64,000 nt of DNA from Microbacterium sp. Leaf288. Lineage in GTDB: Bacteria > Actinomycetota > Actinomycetes > Actinomycetales > Microbacteriaceae. The stretch is from positions 124,001 through 188,000 of the forward strand of contig NZ_LMNI01000014.1 of the NCBI RefSeq assembly GCF_001422925.1, written 5' to 3'. The translations under genes were made by a program, and so were the position numbers. Positions 50,792 to 58,997 of this stretch are shown here, one piece after another (position 1 is the stretch's first letter; each line of letters begins with the position of its first letter). A model generated the notes under the pieces. It had not been told where the DNA came from. It worked only from the letters and a program-made list of their open reading frames with translations, and ran no database searches.

Positions 50792-51579
50792 GATTCGCTC
50801 GCCCTCGTCACGGGCGTGCCGTGGAGCGCCTCCCGGACCGCGGTGACGCGGTCGAAGAACTCGGGGGATTCGCGCAGGGCCTCGTCGCGCACGTCGCCGA
50901 GGCCCGTCTCGATGACGTCGGTGATGCGACCGGGACGCGGGCTCATCACGACGACGCGGTCGGAGAGGAAGACCGCCTCGGGGATCGAGTGCGTCACGAA
51001 CACCACTGCGGCGGAGGTCTCGGCGGCGATGCGGGTGAGCTCGGATTGCAGGCGCTCGCGCGTCATCTCGTCGAGCGCGCCGAACGGCTCGTCCATGAGG
51101 AGCAGCTTCGGCCGTGCGGCGAGAGCCCGCGCGATCGCGACGCGCTGCTGCATGCCGCCGGAGAGCTGGTCGGGGTAGCGGTCGACGAAGTCCGAGAGGC
51201 CGACGAGCTCCGCGAGCTCCGCGATGCGCGCCGCACGATCCGCTCTGCCGGTGCCGTGGAGTTCGAGGGGAAGCCCGATGTTCGCCCCGACCGTACGCCA
51301 GGGGAGGAGCCCCGCCTGCTGGAACGCGATGCCGTAGTCCTGGTCGATGCGGGCGCGCTTGGCCGGCTTGCCGAAGATCTCGAGGGTGCCGCTCGTGGCC
51401 TGATCGAGGTCGGCGATGAGGCGCAGCAGCGTCGACTTGCCGCAGCCCGACGGCCCGATGAGCGACACGAACTCTCCGGCCGAGACCTCGAGTTCGACGT
51501 CGGTCAGCGCGACGACTTCCCCGGTCTTCGTCGGGAAGACCTTCCCGACGCCGGCGGCGTGGACTGCGAGCTGCGTCAT
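50788..51579 (-). CDS. NitT/TauT-type ABC transporter ATP-binding protein
   Basis: This 263-residue ABC ATPase has Walker A GPSGCGKST, Q-loop FQQAGLLPWRTV, signature LSGGMQQRVA, Walker B LLMDEPFGALD and H-loop THSIPEAVFLSDRVVVMSPRPGRI, the last typical of the SsuB/TauB group. It overlaps both permease genes by 4 bases, which predicts matched expression. Confidence 0.93.
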   Translation of the reverse strand: MTQLAVHAAGVGKVFPTKTGEVVALTDVELEVSAGEFVSLIGPSGCGKSTLLRLIADLDQATSGTLEIFGKPAKRARIDQDYGIAFQQAGLLPWRTVGANIGLPLELHGTGRADRAARIAELAELVGLSDFVDRYPDQLSGGMQQRVAIARALAARPKLLLMDEPFGALDEMTRERLQSELTRIAAETSAAVVFVTHSIPEAVFLSDRVVVMSPRPGRITDVIETGLGDVRDEALRESPEFFDRVTAVREALHGTPVTRASES

Positions 51580-52505
51580 GCGGTCGCTTCTCCTCTGCGG
51601 TAGTTGGCGAGTCCGAGGCCGATGAGGGCGACGGAGCCGGCGGCGATGAGGCCCAGCGCGATCGAGCCGAACGTGGGACCCCACGGTGCCGCCGGGTCGG
51701 ACGAGGCCTGACCCGCGAGCTGGATGAGCATGCGGCCGATGCCGCCGCGCATGCCGATCGACACCTCGGCGACGACCGCGCCGAGCACCGCGTTCGCGGC
51801 CGCGAGCCGGAGCGCGGGGAGGAGGTGGGGGACCGCGGCGGGAAGGCGGAGGCGGAACAGGGTCGCCCAGTAGCCGGCGGCGTAGCTGTTCATGAGGTCG
51901 AGGTGGATGCGGTCGGGCGACGCGAGTCCGCGCAGCACGCCGACGGCTACCGGGAAGAACGCGAGGTACGACGCGATGACGGCCACCGACAGCCACTGCG
52001 GCCAGATGCCGCCGCCGCGGTCGATCTGGTTGCCGATCGCGTTGACGACGGGTGCGAAGGCGATGAGCGGCACGATCTGGCTCACGACGATCCAGGGGAG
52101 AAGCCCCCACTCGAGCAGCCGCCAGCGCTGCATCACGAGGCCCAGCACCGCGCCCACGGCGACGCCGATCAGCCACCCGACGGCGGCGATCCCGAGCGTC
52201 ACGAGCGCCGCACCGGCCACCGAGACCCACAGCGGCGGGGTGTCGCCGCCACTGGTCGGGGCGAACAGCCGCGCGGCCATGTCCCACACGTGCGGCATCG
52301 CGCGGTCGTGGGTGCGCGGGAGGAGCATGACACCTGAGCCGGACTCGCCCGGCACCGCGCCGACGATGAATCCTTCGCTCGGCCCGGCGAACTTGTACAG
52401 CTCCCAGAGCACCAGCACCGCGAGCACCCCGAGCGCGCCCCATCCTGCGGCGATCCATCCCCGCAGCTCGCCCTGCCGACGCGTCGACCACCCGATCGGC
52501 CTCAT
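51576..52505 (-). CDS. NitT/TauT-type ABC transporter permease (first subunit)
   Basis: This 309-residue permease has an N-terminal helix, then an extra extracytoplasmic segment of about 45 residues (AGPSEGFIVGAVPGESGSGVMLLPRTHDRAMPH), then the usual helices with the coupling loop LDLMNSYAAGYWATLFRLRLPAAVPHLLPALRLAAANAVLGAVVAEVSIG. The insertion before helix 2 is unusual for the family. It starts 10 bases after the LLM enzyme gene ends. Confidence 0.9.
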   Translation of the reverse strand: MRPIGWSTRRQGELRGWIAAGWGALGVLAVLVLWELYKFAGPSEGFIVGAVPGESGSGVMLLPRTHDRAMPHVWDMAARLFAPTSGGDTPPLWVSVAGAALVTLGIAAVGWLIGVAVGAVLGLVMQRWRLLEWGLLPWIVVSQIVPLIAFAPVVNAIGNQIDRGGGIWPQWLSVAVIASYLAFFPVAVGVLRGLASPDRIHLDLMNSYAAGYWATLFRLRLPAAVPHLLPALRLAAANAVLGAVVAEVSIGMRGGIGRMLIQLAGQASSDPAAPWGPTFGSIALGLIAAGSVALIGLGLANYRRGEATA

Positions 52506-52515
52506 GCGGCCGCCG

Positions 52516-53535
52516 TCACTTCTTCGCCGTGACGTGGGCCGAGAGCGCCGGAATCACCGTCTCGCCGTAGACGCGGAGGGTCTCCTCCTTGTTGTCGTGC
52601 TGAAGGTACCCGGCGAACTGGGTCACACCCAGCTCGCGCAGCTGCTCGAGCTTGGCGATGTGATCGGCCGCCGTCCCGAGGATGCAGAACCGGTCCACGA
52701 TGTCGTCCGGAACGAAGTCGACGTGGTCGTTGTCGGCCTTGCCGTGGGTGTTGTAGTCGTAGCCCTGGCGTCGCTCGATGTAGTCGGTGAGCGCTTCGGG
52801 CACCCCCTCGCCGTGATGGCCGTACTTCGCCACGATGTCGGCGACGTGGTTGCCGACCATGCCGCCGAACCAGCGGCACTGGTCACGCATGTGCTCCCAG
52901 TCGTCGCCGATGTACATCGGCGCCGCCACGCAGAATGCCAGCGACTCGGGGTCGCGGCCGGCGGCGGCCGCGGCATCCTTCACCGTCTTGATCATCCAGG
53001 CGGCGATGTCGACGTCCGCGAGCTGCAGGATGAAGCCGTCGCCCACCTCGCCGGTGAGCTTCAGCGCCATCGGCCCGTACGCGGCGACCCACACGTCGAG
53101 CTCGGACCCCCGGCTCCACGGGAACTGCAGCGTCGCGCCCTTGTACTCCACGGCCCGCGAGTTGGCGAGTTCGCGGATCACATGGATCGACTCGCGCAGC
53201 TCGGCCATCGTCGTGGGCCTGCCGTTCGTCACCCGCACCGCCGAGTCGCCGCGGCCGATGCCGCAGATCGTGCGGTTGCCGTACATCTCGTTGAGCGTGG
53301 CGAAGACGGATGCCGTGACCGTCCAGTCCCTCGTCGCGGGGTTGGTCACGAACGGCCCCACCGTGACGCGCTTGGTCTCGGCGAGGATCGCGGAGTGGAT
53401 GACGTACGGCTCCTGCCACAGCAGGTGCGAGTCGAACGTCCACACGTGGCTGAAGCCGTGCGCCTCGGCGAGCTGGGCGAGCTGCACCGTACGTGCGGCG
53501 GGCGGATTCGTCTGGAGGACGACACCGAAGTCCAT
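52516..53535 (-). CDS. LLM-class flavin-dependent oxidoreductase (TIGR03842-like)
   Basis: This 339-residue luciferase-like TIM-barrel protein opens MDFGVVLQTNPPAARTVQLAQLAEAHGFSHVWTFDSHLLWQEPY and contains CGIGRGDSAVRVTNGRP, both typical of the TIGR03842-type LLM group. These enzymes use F420 or FMN. It lies between dihydropyrimidinase and the importer, with 10-base gaps either side, so it likely acts on the same substrate class. A reductase or dehydrogenase step on the pyrimidine or hydantoin ring is possible but unproven. Confidence 0.85.
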   Translation of the reverse strand: MDFGVVLQTNPPAARTVQLAQLAEAHGFSHVWTFDSHLLWQEPYVIHSAILAETKRVTVGPFVTNPATRDWTVTASVFATLNEMYGNRTICGIGRGDSAVRVTNGRPTTMAELRESIHVIRELANSRAVEYKGATLQFPWSRGSELDVWVAAYGPMALKLTGEVGDGFILQLADVDIAAWMIKTVKDAAAAAGRDPESLAFCVAAPMYIGDDWEHMRDQCRWFGGMVGNHVADIVAKYGHHGEGVPEALTDYIERRQGYDYNTHGKADNDHVDFVPDDIVDRFCILGTAADHIAKLEQLRELGVTQFAGYLQHDNKEETLRVYGETVIPALSAHVTAKK

Positions 53536-53545
53536 GGGCTCCTCC

Positions 53546-54988
53546 TCAGATCAGGTACTGCGACAGGCCGCGCTTGAGGAACCGGCCGTCGCCCTTGGCG
53601 CCGAGGTACTCGCCGTCGTCGACCACGACCTTGCCGCGCGAGATGACGGTGTCGACGTGCCCGTCGATCTCATAGCCCTCCCACGCGGAGTGGTCCATGT
53701 TCATGTGGTGCGTACGCCCCTCGCCGAAGCCGATCGAGGTGTGGCCGTTCGGGTCGTAGACCACGACATCGCCGTCGGCGCCGGGCTGGATGACGCCCTT
53801 GCGCCCGTACAGGCCGAACATGCGCGCCGGGGTCGTCGAGGTGAGCTCCACCCACCGCTCGAGCGTGATCTTGCCGGTCACGACGCCCTGGTACATGAGG
53901 TCCATGCGGTGCTCGACCGAGCCGATGCCGTTCGGGATCGCACGGAAGTCGTCGAGCCCGAGCTCCTTCTGGCCCTTCATGCAGAACGGACAGTGGTCGG
54001 TCGACACCATCTGGATGTCGTTGGTGCGCAGCGCCTGCCACATGTGGTGCTGGTGGCCCTCCTGACGCGAGCGCAGCGGCGTCGAGCACACCCATTTGGC
54101 GCCCTCGAACTGCCCCCACTCCTCGCTGAACGCGCCCAGCTGCTCCTCGAGCGACAGGTACAGGTACTGCGGACACGTCTCGCCGAACACGTTCCACCCC
54201 TGGTCGCGGGCCCAGGCGAGCTGATCCACGGCCTGTTTCGCCGACACGTGGACGACGTACAGCGGGGCACCGGTGAGGTTCGCGAGCATGATCGCGCGGT
54301 GCGTGGCCTCCTCCTCCATCTGCCACGCACGGGCGATGCCGTGGTAGTACGGCGCCTTCTTGCCGGCCTCGGCGAGCTGCGCCGCCAGCACGTCGATCGC
54401 CGGCCCGTTCTCCGCGTGCATCATCGTGAGCAGGCCGGTCTCCTGCGAGACCTGCATCGCCTTCAGCACCTGGGCGTCGTCGGAGTAGAAGACACCCGGG
54501 TAGGCCATGAAGAGCTTGAAGCTCGAGACGCCCTCGTCGACGAGACCCCGCATCGCCGCGAGCGAGTCGTCGTCGACGCCGCCCACGATCTGGTGGAAGC
54601 CGTAGTCGATGGCGCAGTTGCCCGCGGCCTTCTCGTGCCAGGCGGCCAGGCCGTCCTGCACGCGCTCGCCGTAGCGCTGCACGGCGAAGTCGATGATCGA
54701 CGTCGTGCCGCCCCACGCCGCGGCGCGGGTCCCGGTCTCGAACGTGTCGGAGGCGTTGGTGCCGCCGAAGGGCAGCTCCATGTGGGTGTGCGCGTCGATG
54801 CCGCCCGGGATCACGTACTTGCCGGTGGCGTCGATGACGGTGTCGACGGATGCCGCGACATCCGTTCCGAGAAGCTGCGAGCCGGGCGCGAGCACGGCCG
54901 CGATGGTCTCGCCGTCGATGAGCACGTCCGCTTCGCCCCGGCCGGTCGCCGAGACGACGGTGCCGCCCGTGATGAGTGTCGTCGCCAT
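53546..54988 (-). CDS. hydA: Dihydropyrimidinase / D-hydantoinase
   Basis: This 480-residue amidohydrolase has the metal ligands of the family: GGIDAHTHMELPFGG (His pair), the carbamylated Lys in SSFKLFMAYPG, His in MHAENGPAI, His in VVHVSAKQAVD and Asp in STDHCPF. It opens dihydrouracil, dihydrothymine or hydantoins to N-carbamoyl amino acids. The N-terminal small beta domain (TTLITGGTVVSATGRGEADVLIDG) is complete. It is followed 15 bases upstream by the carbamoyl amidohydrolase gene, the next enzyme in the pathway. Confidence 0.93.
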   Translation of the reverse strand: MATTLITGGTVVSATGRGEADVLIDGETIAAVLAPGSQLLGTDVAASVDTVIDATGKYVIPGGIDAHTHMELPFGGTNASDTFETGTRAAAWGGTTSIIDFAVQRYGERVQDGLAAWHEKAAGNCAIDYGFHQIVGGVDDDSLAAMRGLVDEGVSSFKLFMAYPGVFYSDDAQVLKAMQVSQETGLLTMMHAENGPAIDVLAAQLAEAGKKAPYYHGIARAWQMEEEATHRAIMLANLTGAPLYVVHVSAKQAVDQLAWARDQGWNVFGETCPQYLYLSLEEQLGAFSEEWGQFEGAKWVCSTPLRSRQEGHQHHMWQALRTNDIQMVSTDHCPFCMKGQKELGLDDFRAIPNGIGSVEHRMDLMYQGVVTGKITLERWVELTSTTPARMFGLYGRKGVIQPGADGDVVVYDPNGHTSIGFGEGRTHHMNMDHSAWEGYEIDGHVDTVISRGKVVVDDGEYLGAKGDGRFLKRGLSQYLI

Positions 54989-55003
54989 GTCAGTCCCCCC
55001 GGC

Positions 55004-55852
55004 TCACGGCTTCGCGATCTTCGTGTAGGAGTCGGGCCGGCGATCACGGTAGAACTGCCAGTCGTCGCGCATGTCGCGCACCATGTCGAGATCGAGATCG
55101 CGCACCAGGAGCTCTTCGTGCTCGCCCGAGCCGCGCTCGCCGACGAAGTTGCCACGGGGGTCGATGACCTGGCTCGTGCCGTAGAAGTCGACGGCGAGGT
55201 CGCCGTACTCGTTGTCCTCACGGCCCACGCGGTTCGGCTGCAGCACGAAGTACCCGTTCGCGACGGCTGCGGCGGGTCCTTCGACCTCCCACAGCCGGTT
55301 CGAGAGACCGGGCTTCGTGGCGTTCGGGTTGAAGACGATGTGCGCGTCGTTCAGACCCAGCTCGCGCCACCCCTCGGGGAAGTGGCGGTCGTAGCAGATG
55401 TACATGCCGATCCGGCCGACGGCGGTGTCGAACACGGGGTAGCCCATGTTGCCGGGCCGGAAGTAGAACTTCTCCCAGAACCGGTCGAGATGCGGGAGGT
55501 GGTGCTTGCGGTACTTGCCGAGGATCGTGCCGTCGGCATCGACGAGCACCGCCGTGTTGTAGTACACGCCGGTCTCGGCCTCTTCGTAGATCGGCAGCAC
55601 CGTGACGATCCCGAGCTCCTTCGCGATCGCGGCGAAGCGCTGCACGATCGGCCCCTCCGACGACTCCGCGAAGCGGTAGTACTTCTTGTCCTGCGTGATC
55701 CCGAAGTAGGGACCGTAGAACAGCTCCTGGAAGCACACCACCTGCGCACCCTGGGCGGCGGCGTCCCGCGCGAACCCTTCGTGCTTGTCGAGCATCGACT
55801 CCTTGTCGCCCGTCCAGGTGGTCTGCGAAATCGCCGCGCGTACCGTCGTCAT
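55004..55852 (-). CDS. Nitrilase-superfamily N-carbamoyl-beta-alanine amidohydrolase-like enzyme
   Basis: This 282-residue carbon-nitrogen hydrolase has the Glu-Lys-Cys triad in FQELFYGPYFG, GKYRKHHLPH and YICYDRHFPEG. The fold and length match beta-ureidopropionases, which release beta-alanine, CO2 and ammonia from N-carbamoyl-beta-alanine. ATG 55852 is chosen because GGAG lies 5 nt upstream, and an earlier ATG at 55867 lacks a site. It is the first gene of the operon and precedes dihydropyrimidinase. Confidence 0.9.
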   Translation of the reverse strand: MTTVRAAISQTTWTGDKESMLDKHEGFARDAAAQGAQVVCFQELFYGPYFGITQDKKYYRFAESSEGPIVQRFAAIAKELGIVTVLPIYEEAETGVYYNTAVLVDADGTILGKYRKHHLPHLDRFWEKFYFRPGNMGYPVFDTAVGRIGMYICYDRHFPEGWRELGLNDAHIVFNPNATKPGLSNRLWEVEGPAAAVANGYFVLQPNRVGREDNEYGDLAVDFYGTSQVIDPRGNFVGERGSGEHEELLVRDLDLDMVRDMRDDWQFYRDRRPDSYTKIAKP

Positions 55853-56160
55853 CGTCTCTCCGTTCATGAACCGGCTGGTGCCGTGTTCGTCCGTCCCTCG
55901 GGCGGGTCGGGCGGGTCCGATCGATGGAGCAGCCCCGCTTCCCGATCCTGGCGATCCGACGTTTCCCGTCGGTTTCGGCCTGTGACGCGACAGTAAAGCC
56001 TTGCCCGGTGCGGCGCAATGGTCGGCTGGGCAGACCTTATGGATCGAGGGAACGGGATGCCGCAGCATCCGGTCCGTACATCCCTCGAATGATCCCCGCC
56101 CACGGCGGATACAGCGCGGGACGGATGCCTCGGCCCGAGGCGCTCGCGTAGCGTGAGACG
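55853..56160. promoter_or_regulatory. Divergent promoter region of the pyrimidine operon and a kinase gene
   Basis: This 308-base non-coding region drives the pyrimidine operon leftward and the kinase rightward. It contains a perfect small palindrome GGATGC-CGCA-GCATCC near 56056-56071. No gene is seen. No regulator gene is adjacent, so the operon's controller lies elsewhere. Confidence 0.45.
56149..56154 (+). promoter_or_regulatory. -10 box (TAGCGT) of leaderless kinase gene
   Basis: TAGCGT lies exactly 6 nt before GTG 56161. Confidence 0.5.
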
Positions 56161-57339
56161 GTGTTCCGCCGACTGAAGACGTCCCAGATCGTCACCGACG
56201 TCGTGATCGCGGTCGGCTTCTTCGTGATCGCGTGGCCGGTCGAGGCCCTGGTGGCCTCCGGCGCGTGGTCGAGTCTGGGCCCGGTCGGAGACGCGGTGTC
56301 CGGACTGCTCATCGCCGCCCTGTTCACCGGCGCGCTGGCGCTGCGCCGCCTGTCGCCGGCGCTGGCCCTCGGTATCGCCTGGGTCGGCGCGCTCGTGCAG
56401 ATGGGCCTCGGGCGCCCGCCGAGCTTCGCGGACCTCGCGATCTTCGGCGTGCTCTACACGACCGCGGCCTACGGATCGCGGGTGGTCTACTGGGCGGGCT
56501 TCGCCTCGGCGCTCGTCGGGGCGCTCGTGATCACGGTGTACCTGTTCGCCGGGCCGCCGTTCGCCGGCGGAGGGCTGTCGTGGCAGACACTGCCGCTGGC
56601 GCTCGTCGTGCTCGTCGCGGGCGCCTTCGCGCTCGGGCTCTCCTGGACGATCGGCGCCCTCGTGCGCACCGCGGTGCGGGCGCGCGAGAACCGCGAGGCG
56701 CAGCAGCGCGCCGAGGCCGAGACCGCCGCCGAGCAGGAGCGCGTGCGCATCGCGCGCGACATGCACGACGTCGTCGCGCACTCGCTCGCGGTGGTGATCG
56801 CCCAGGCTGACGGCGCGCGCTACGCGGCATCATCGGATGCCGCGATCGCCACGGAAGCCCTCGCCACCATCTCGACCACGGCCCGCTCGGCCCTCGCCGA
56901 CGTGCGGCTGCTGCTCGGGCAGCTGCGGCACCGCCAGGGCGACGGACCGCAGCCCACGATCGCCGATCTCGAGGAGCTGTACATGCAGGTGCGCACCGCC
57001 GGGGTGCAGCTGCGGGTCGACGTCGACCCGGCGCCGCCGGGCGAGCCCCCGGCTGCGGTGCAGCTCGCGGTCTACCGCATCCTGCAGGAGGCGCTGACCA
57101 ACACCCTCCGGCACGGGGCCCCCGGAGGCTCCGTCGACGTGCGGCTGTCGTGGCTGTCCGACCGCGTCGAGCTCGACGTCCGCAATCCCGTCGCGCCCGG
57201 CTCGCAGCCGGGGCGGTCCGGCCACGGCATCATCGGTATGCGCGAACGCGCCCAACTTGCCGGCGGACGGCTCGACGCGGCCGACGAAGGCGGCGCCTTC
57301 ACCGTGCGTGCCACCATTCCCCTCGGGGGTGCCGGTTGA
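56161..57339 (+). CDS. NarL-system sensor histidine kinase (second)
   Basis: This 392-residue kinase has four or five N-terminal helices (about 10-165), a HisKA_3 domain with RIARDMHDVVAHSLAVV and an HATPase_c domain (LQEALTNTLRHGAPGG, GHGIIGMRERAQLAGG). The membrane part has little external mass. Linked to a regulator and a FtsX-type exporter, it may respond to membrane-active compounds (inference from context). Confidence 0.92.
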   Translation: MFRRLKTSQIVTDVVIAVGFFVIAWPVEALVASGAWSSLGPVGDAVSGLLIAALFTGALALRRLSPALALGIAWVGALVQMGLGRPPSFADLAIFGVLYTTAAYGSRVVYWAGFASALVGALVITVYLFAGPPFAGGGLSWQTLPLALVVLVAGAFALGLSWTIGALVRTAVRARENREAQQRAEAETAAEQERVRIARDMHDVVAHSLAVVIAQADGARYAASSDAAIATEALATISTTARSALADVRLLLGQLRHRQGDGPQPTIADLEELYMQVRTAGVQLRVDVDPAPPGEPPAAVQLAVYRILQEALTNTLRHGAPGGSVDVRLSWLSDRVELDVRNPVAPGSQPGRSGHGIIGMRERAQLAGGRLDAADEGGAFTVRATIPLGGAG

Positions 57340-57358
57340 GCCCGCCCGTGCACGACCG

Positions 57359-57451
57359 CGGATCCGCAGGTGCGGACATGTTCGGCGACACGCCGGGTCG
57401 CGGCATCCTTCCCCCGGCGTGTCGTGCCCGCCGTCCGCAGGTGCGGATCCG
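57359..57451 (+). repeat. Nested inverted repeats between kinase and regulator genes
   Basis: Outer arms 57359-57368 and 57442-57451 (10 bp, perfect) enclose a perfect 12-bp stem (57386-57397 with 57413-57424). In addition TCCGCAGGTGCGGA occurs at both 57363-57376 and 57433-57446. The whole structure lies in the 136-base gap of one two-component operon. Confidence 0.6.
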
Positions 57452-57475
57452 ATGCTGTGCGCAGGAGGACGAACG

Positions 57476-58114
57476 GTGATCAGAGTGGTTCTCGTCGACG
57501 ACCAGTCGCTTTTCCGCGCCGGCATCCGCATGCTCATCGACTCGCAGCCCGACCTCGAGGTCGTGGCCGAGGCATCCGACGGCCGCGAGGCCATCGAGGC
57601 GGTACGCCAATCGCGGCCCGACGTCGTTCTGATGGACATCCGCATGCCCGTCATGGACGGCCTCGCCGCGACCGCCGAGCTGCTCACCGATCCCGAGCCT
57701 CCGCGCATCGTGATGCTCACGACGTTCGACCTCGACGAGGCCGCCGCCCGCGCCATCCGCCAGGGGGCGAGCGGGTTCCTCCTCAAGGACGCCGACCCCG
57801 AGTTCCTCCTCGCGGCGATCCGCACCGTGCATGCGGGGTCGGCCGTGATCGCGGCATCCGCCACTCGCGAGCTGTTCGAGCGATTCACGGATGCTGCGCC
57901 CCGGCCGGTCCCGAATGCGTACGCGGACCTCACCGAGCGCGAGCGCGAGATCTTCGCCCTCGCCGCGCGCGGGCTGTCCAACGCCGAGATCGCCGCGCGC
58001 GAGTACCTGTCAGAGGCGACGGTGAAGACGCACATCAGCCGCATCCTCACGAAGCTGGGCCTGCGCGACCGCGTGCAGCTCGTGGTCTTCGCCTTCGAGC
58101 ACGGTCTGGTGTAG
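57476..58114 (+). CDS. NarL/FixJ family response regulator (second)
   Basis: This 212-residue regulator has a receiver domain (VVLVDDQ, phospho-Asp in VVLMDIRMPVMDG, LTTFD, FLLKDA) and a LuxR helix-turn-helix (LTEREREIFALAARGLSNAEIAAREYLSEATVKTHISRILTKLGL). AGGAGG lies 7 nt before the GTG. It is 136 bases from its kinase, separated by a hairpin region, unlike the overlapping pair at 48.0 kb. Confidence 0.93.
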   Translation: MIRVVLVDDQSLFRAGIRMLIDSQPDLEVVAEASDGREAIEAVRQSRPDVVLMDIRMPVMDGLAATAELLTDPEPPRIVMLTTFDLDEAAARAIRQGASGFLLKDADPEFLLAAIRTVHAGSAVIAASATRELFERFTDAAPRPVPNAYADLTEREREIFALAARGLSNAEIAAREYLSEATVKTHISRILTKLGLRDRVQLVVFAFEHGLV

Positions 58115-58137
58115 CGCTCAGCGCCCCTCGAGGGCGG

Positions 58138-58155
58138 CTCGAGGTCATCCTCGAG
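58138..58155. promoter_or_regulatory. Palindrome upstream of the ABC exporter, candidate regulator site
   Basis: CTCGAGG-TCAT-CCTCGAG is a perfect 7-bp inverted repeat, preceded by CCCTCGAGGG at about 58125-58134. It lies about 60-80 bases before the exporter start, the position expected for activation by the adjacent regulator. Confidence 0.5.
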
Positions 58156-58205
58156 ATGTAGACGGATGCCTCTGACGGGCGACGCGGGCGAGCCCGGGCC
58201 GTTCC

Positions 58206-58211
58206 TACCGT
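58206..58211 (+). promoter_or_regulatory. -10 box (TACCGT) of leaderless exporter ATPase gene
   Basis: TACCGT lies exactly 6 nt before ATG 58218. Confidence 0.45.
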
Positions 58212-58217
58212 CGAAGC

Positions 58218-58997
58218 ATGGAACTCTCATCGACCGACCTGGGCCTGGCCGCCCGGGTGCAGCAGCTCACCAAGACCTACGGAACCGGCGAGAGCACGGT
58301 GCACGCGCTCGACGGCGTGAGCGTCGGCATCCGCCGCGGCGAGTTCACCGCGATCATGGGCCCGTCGGGCTCGGGCAAGTCCACGCTCATGCACATCATG
58401 GCGGGACTCGACGCCCCCTCGTCGGGGCGCGCGTGGATCGGCGACACCGACATCACCGGTCTCAGCGACCTCGAGCTCACGATCCTGCGGCGCCGCCGCG
58501 TGGGGTTCGTGTTCCAGGCGTTCAACCTCGTGCCCACCCTCGACGCGCTGGGCAACATCCTGCTCCCGTTCGACCTCGACGGTCGCCGGCCCACGACCCT
58601 CGAGCGGGCGCGCATCGACGGCCTCGTCGAGCGCCTGGGACTCGCGTCCCGCCTGAACCACCGCCCCCACCAGCTGTCGGGCGGCCAGCAGCAGCGCGTC
58701 GCGATCGCCCGTGCGCTCGCGACCTCGCCCGACCTCGTGTTCGCCGACGAGCCCACGGGCAACCTCGACTCGCGCTCGGGTCGCGAGGTGCTCACGCTCC
58801 TCGCCGCCGCCACGCGCGAGCACGGCCAGTCCATCGCCATGGTCACGCACGATCCGGTCGCGGCCTCGCACGCGGACCGCGTGCTCTTCCTCGGCGACGG
58901 GCGCATCGTCGCCGACAAGCCCCGCCAGAGCGCCGAGGAGATCTCGGCCTACATGCTCGCCTCGGAGCTGGGTGCGGGCGCGGCGGTGGCGTCATGA
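58218..58997 (+). CDS. MacB/LolD-type ABC exporter ATP-binding protein
   Basis: This 259-residue ATPase has Walker A GPSGSGKST, signature LSGGQQQRVA, Walker B VFADEPTGNLD and H-loop VTHDPVAA. The VFQAFNLVPTLDALGNILLPF segment is typical of the MacB/LolD/BceA group. It ends in a 4-base overlap (ATGA) with the permease gene. With the two-component system it forms a probable antimicrobial-compound resistance unit. Confidence 0.92.
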   Translation: MELSSTDLGLAARVQQLTKTYGTGESTVHALDGVSVGIRRGEFTAIMGPSGSGKSTLMHIMAGLDAPSSGRAWIGDTDITGLSDLELTILRRRRVGFVFQAFNLVPTLDALGNILLPFDLDGRRPTTLERARIDGLVERLGLASRLNHRPHQLSGGQQQRVAIARALATSPDLVFADEPTGNLDSRSGREVLTLLAAATREHGQSIAMVTHDPVAASHADRVLFLGDGRIVADKPRQSAEEISAYMLASELGAGAAVAS

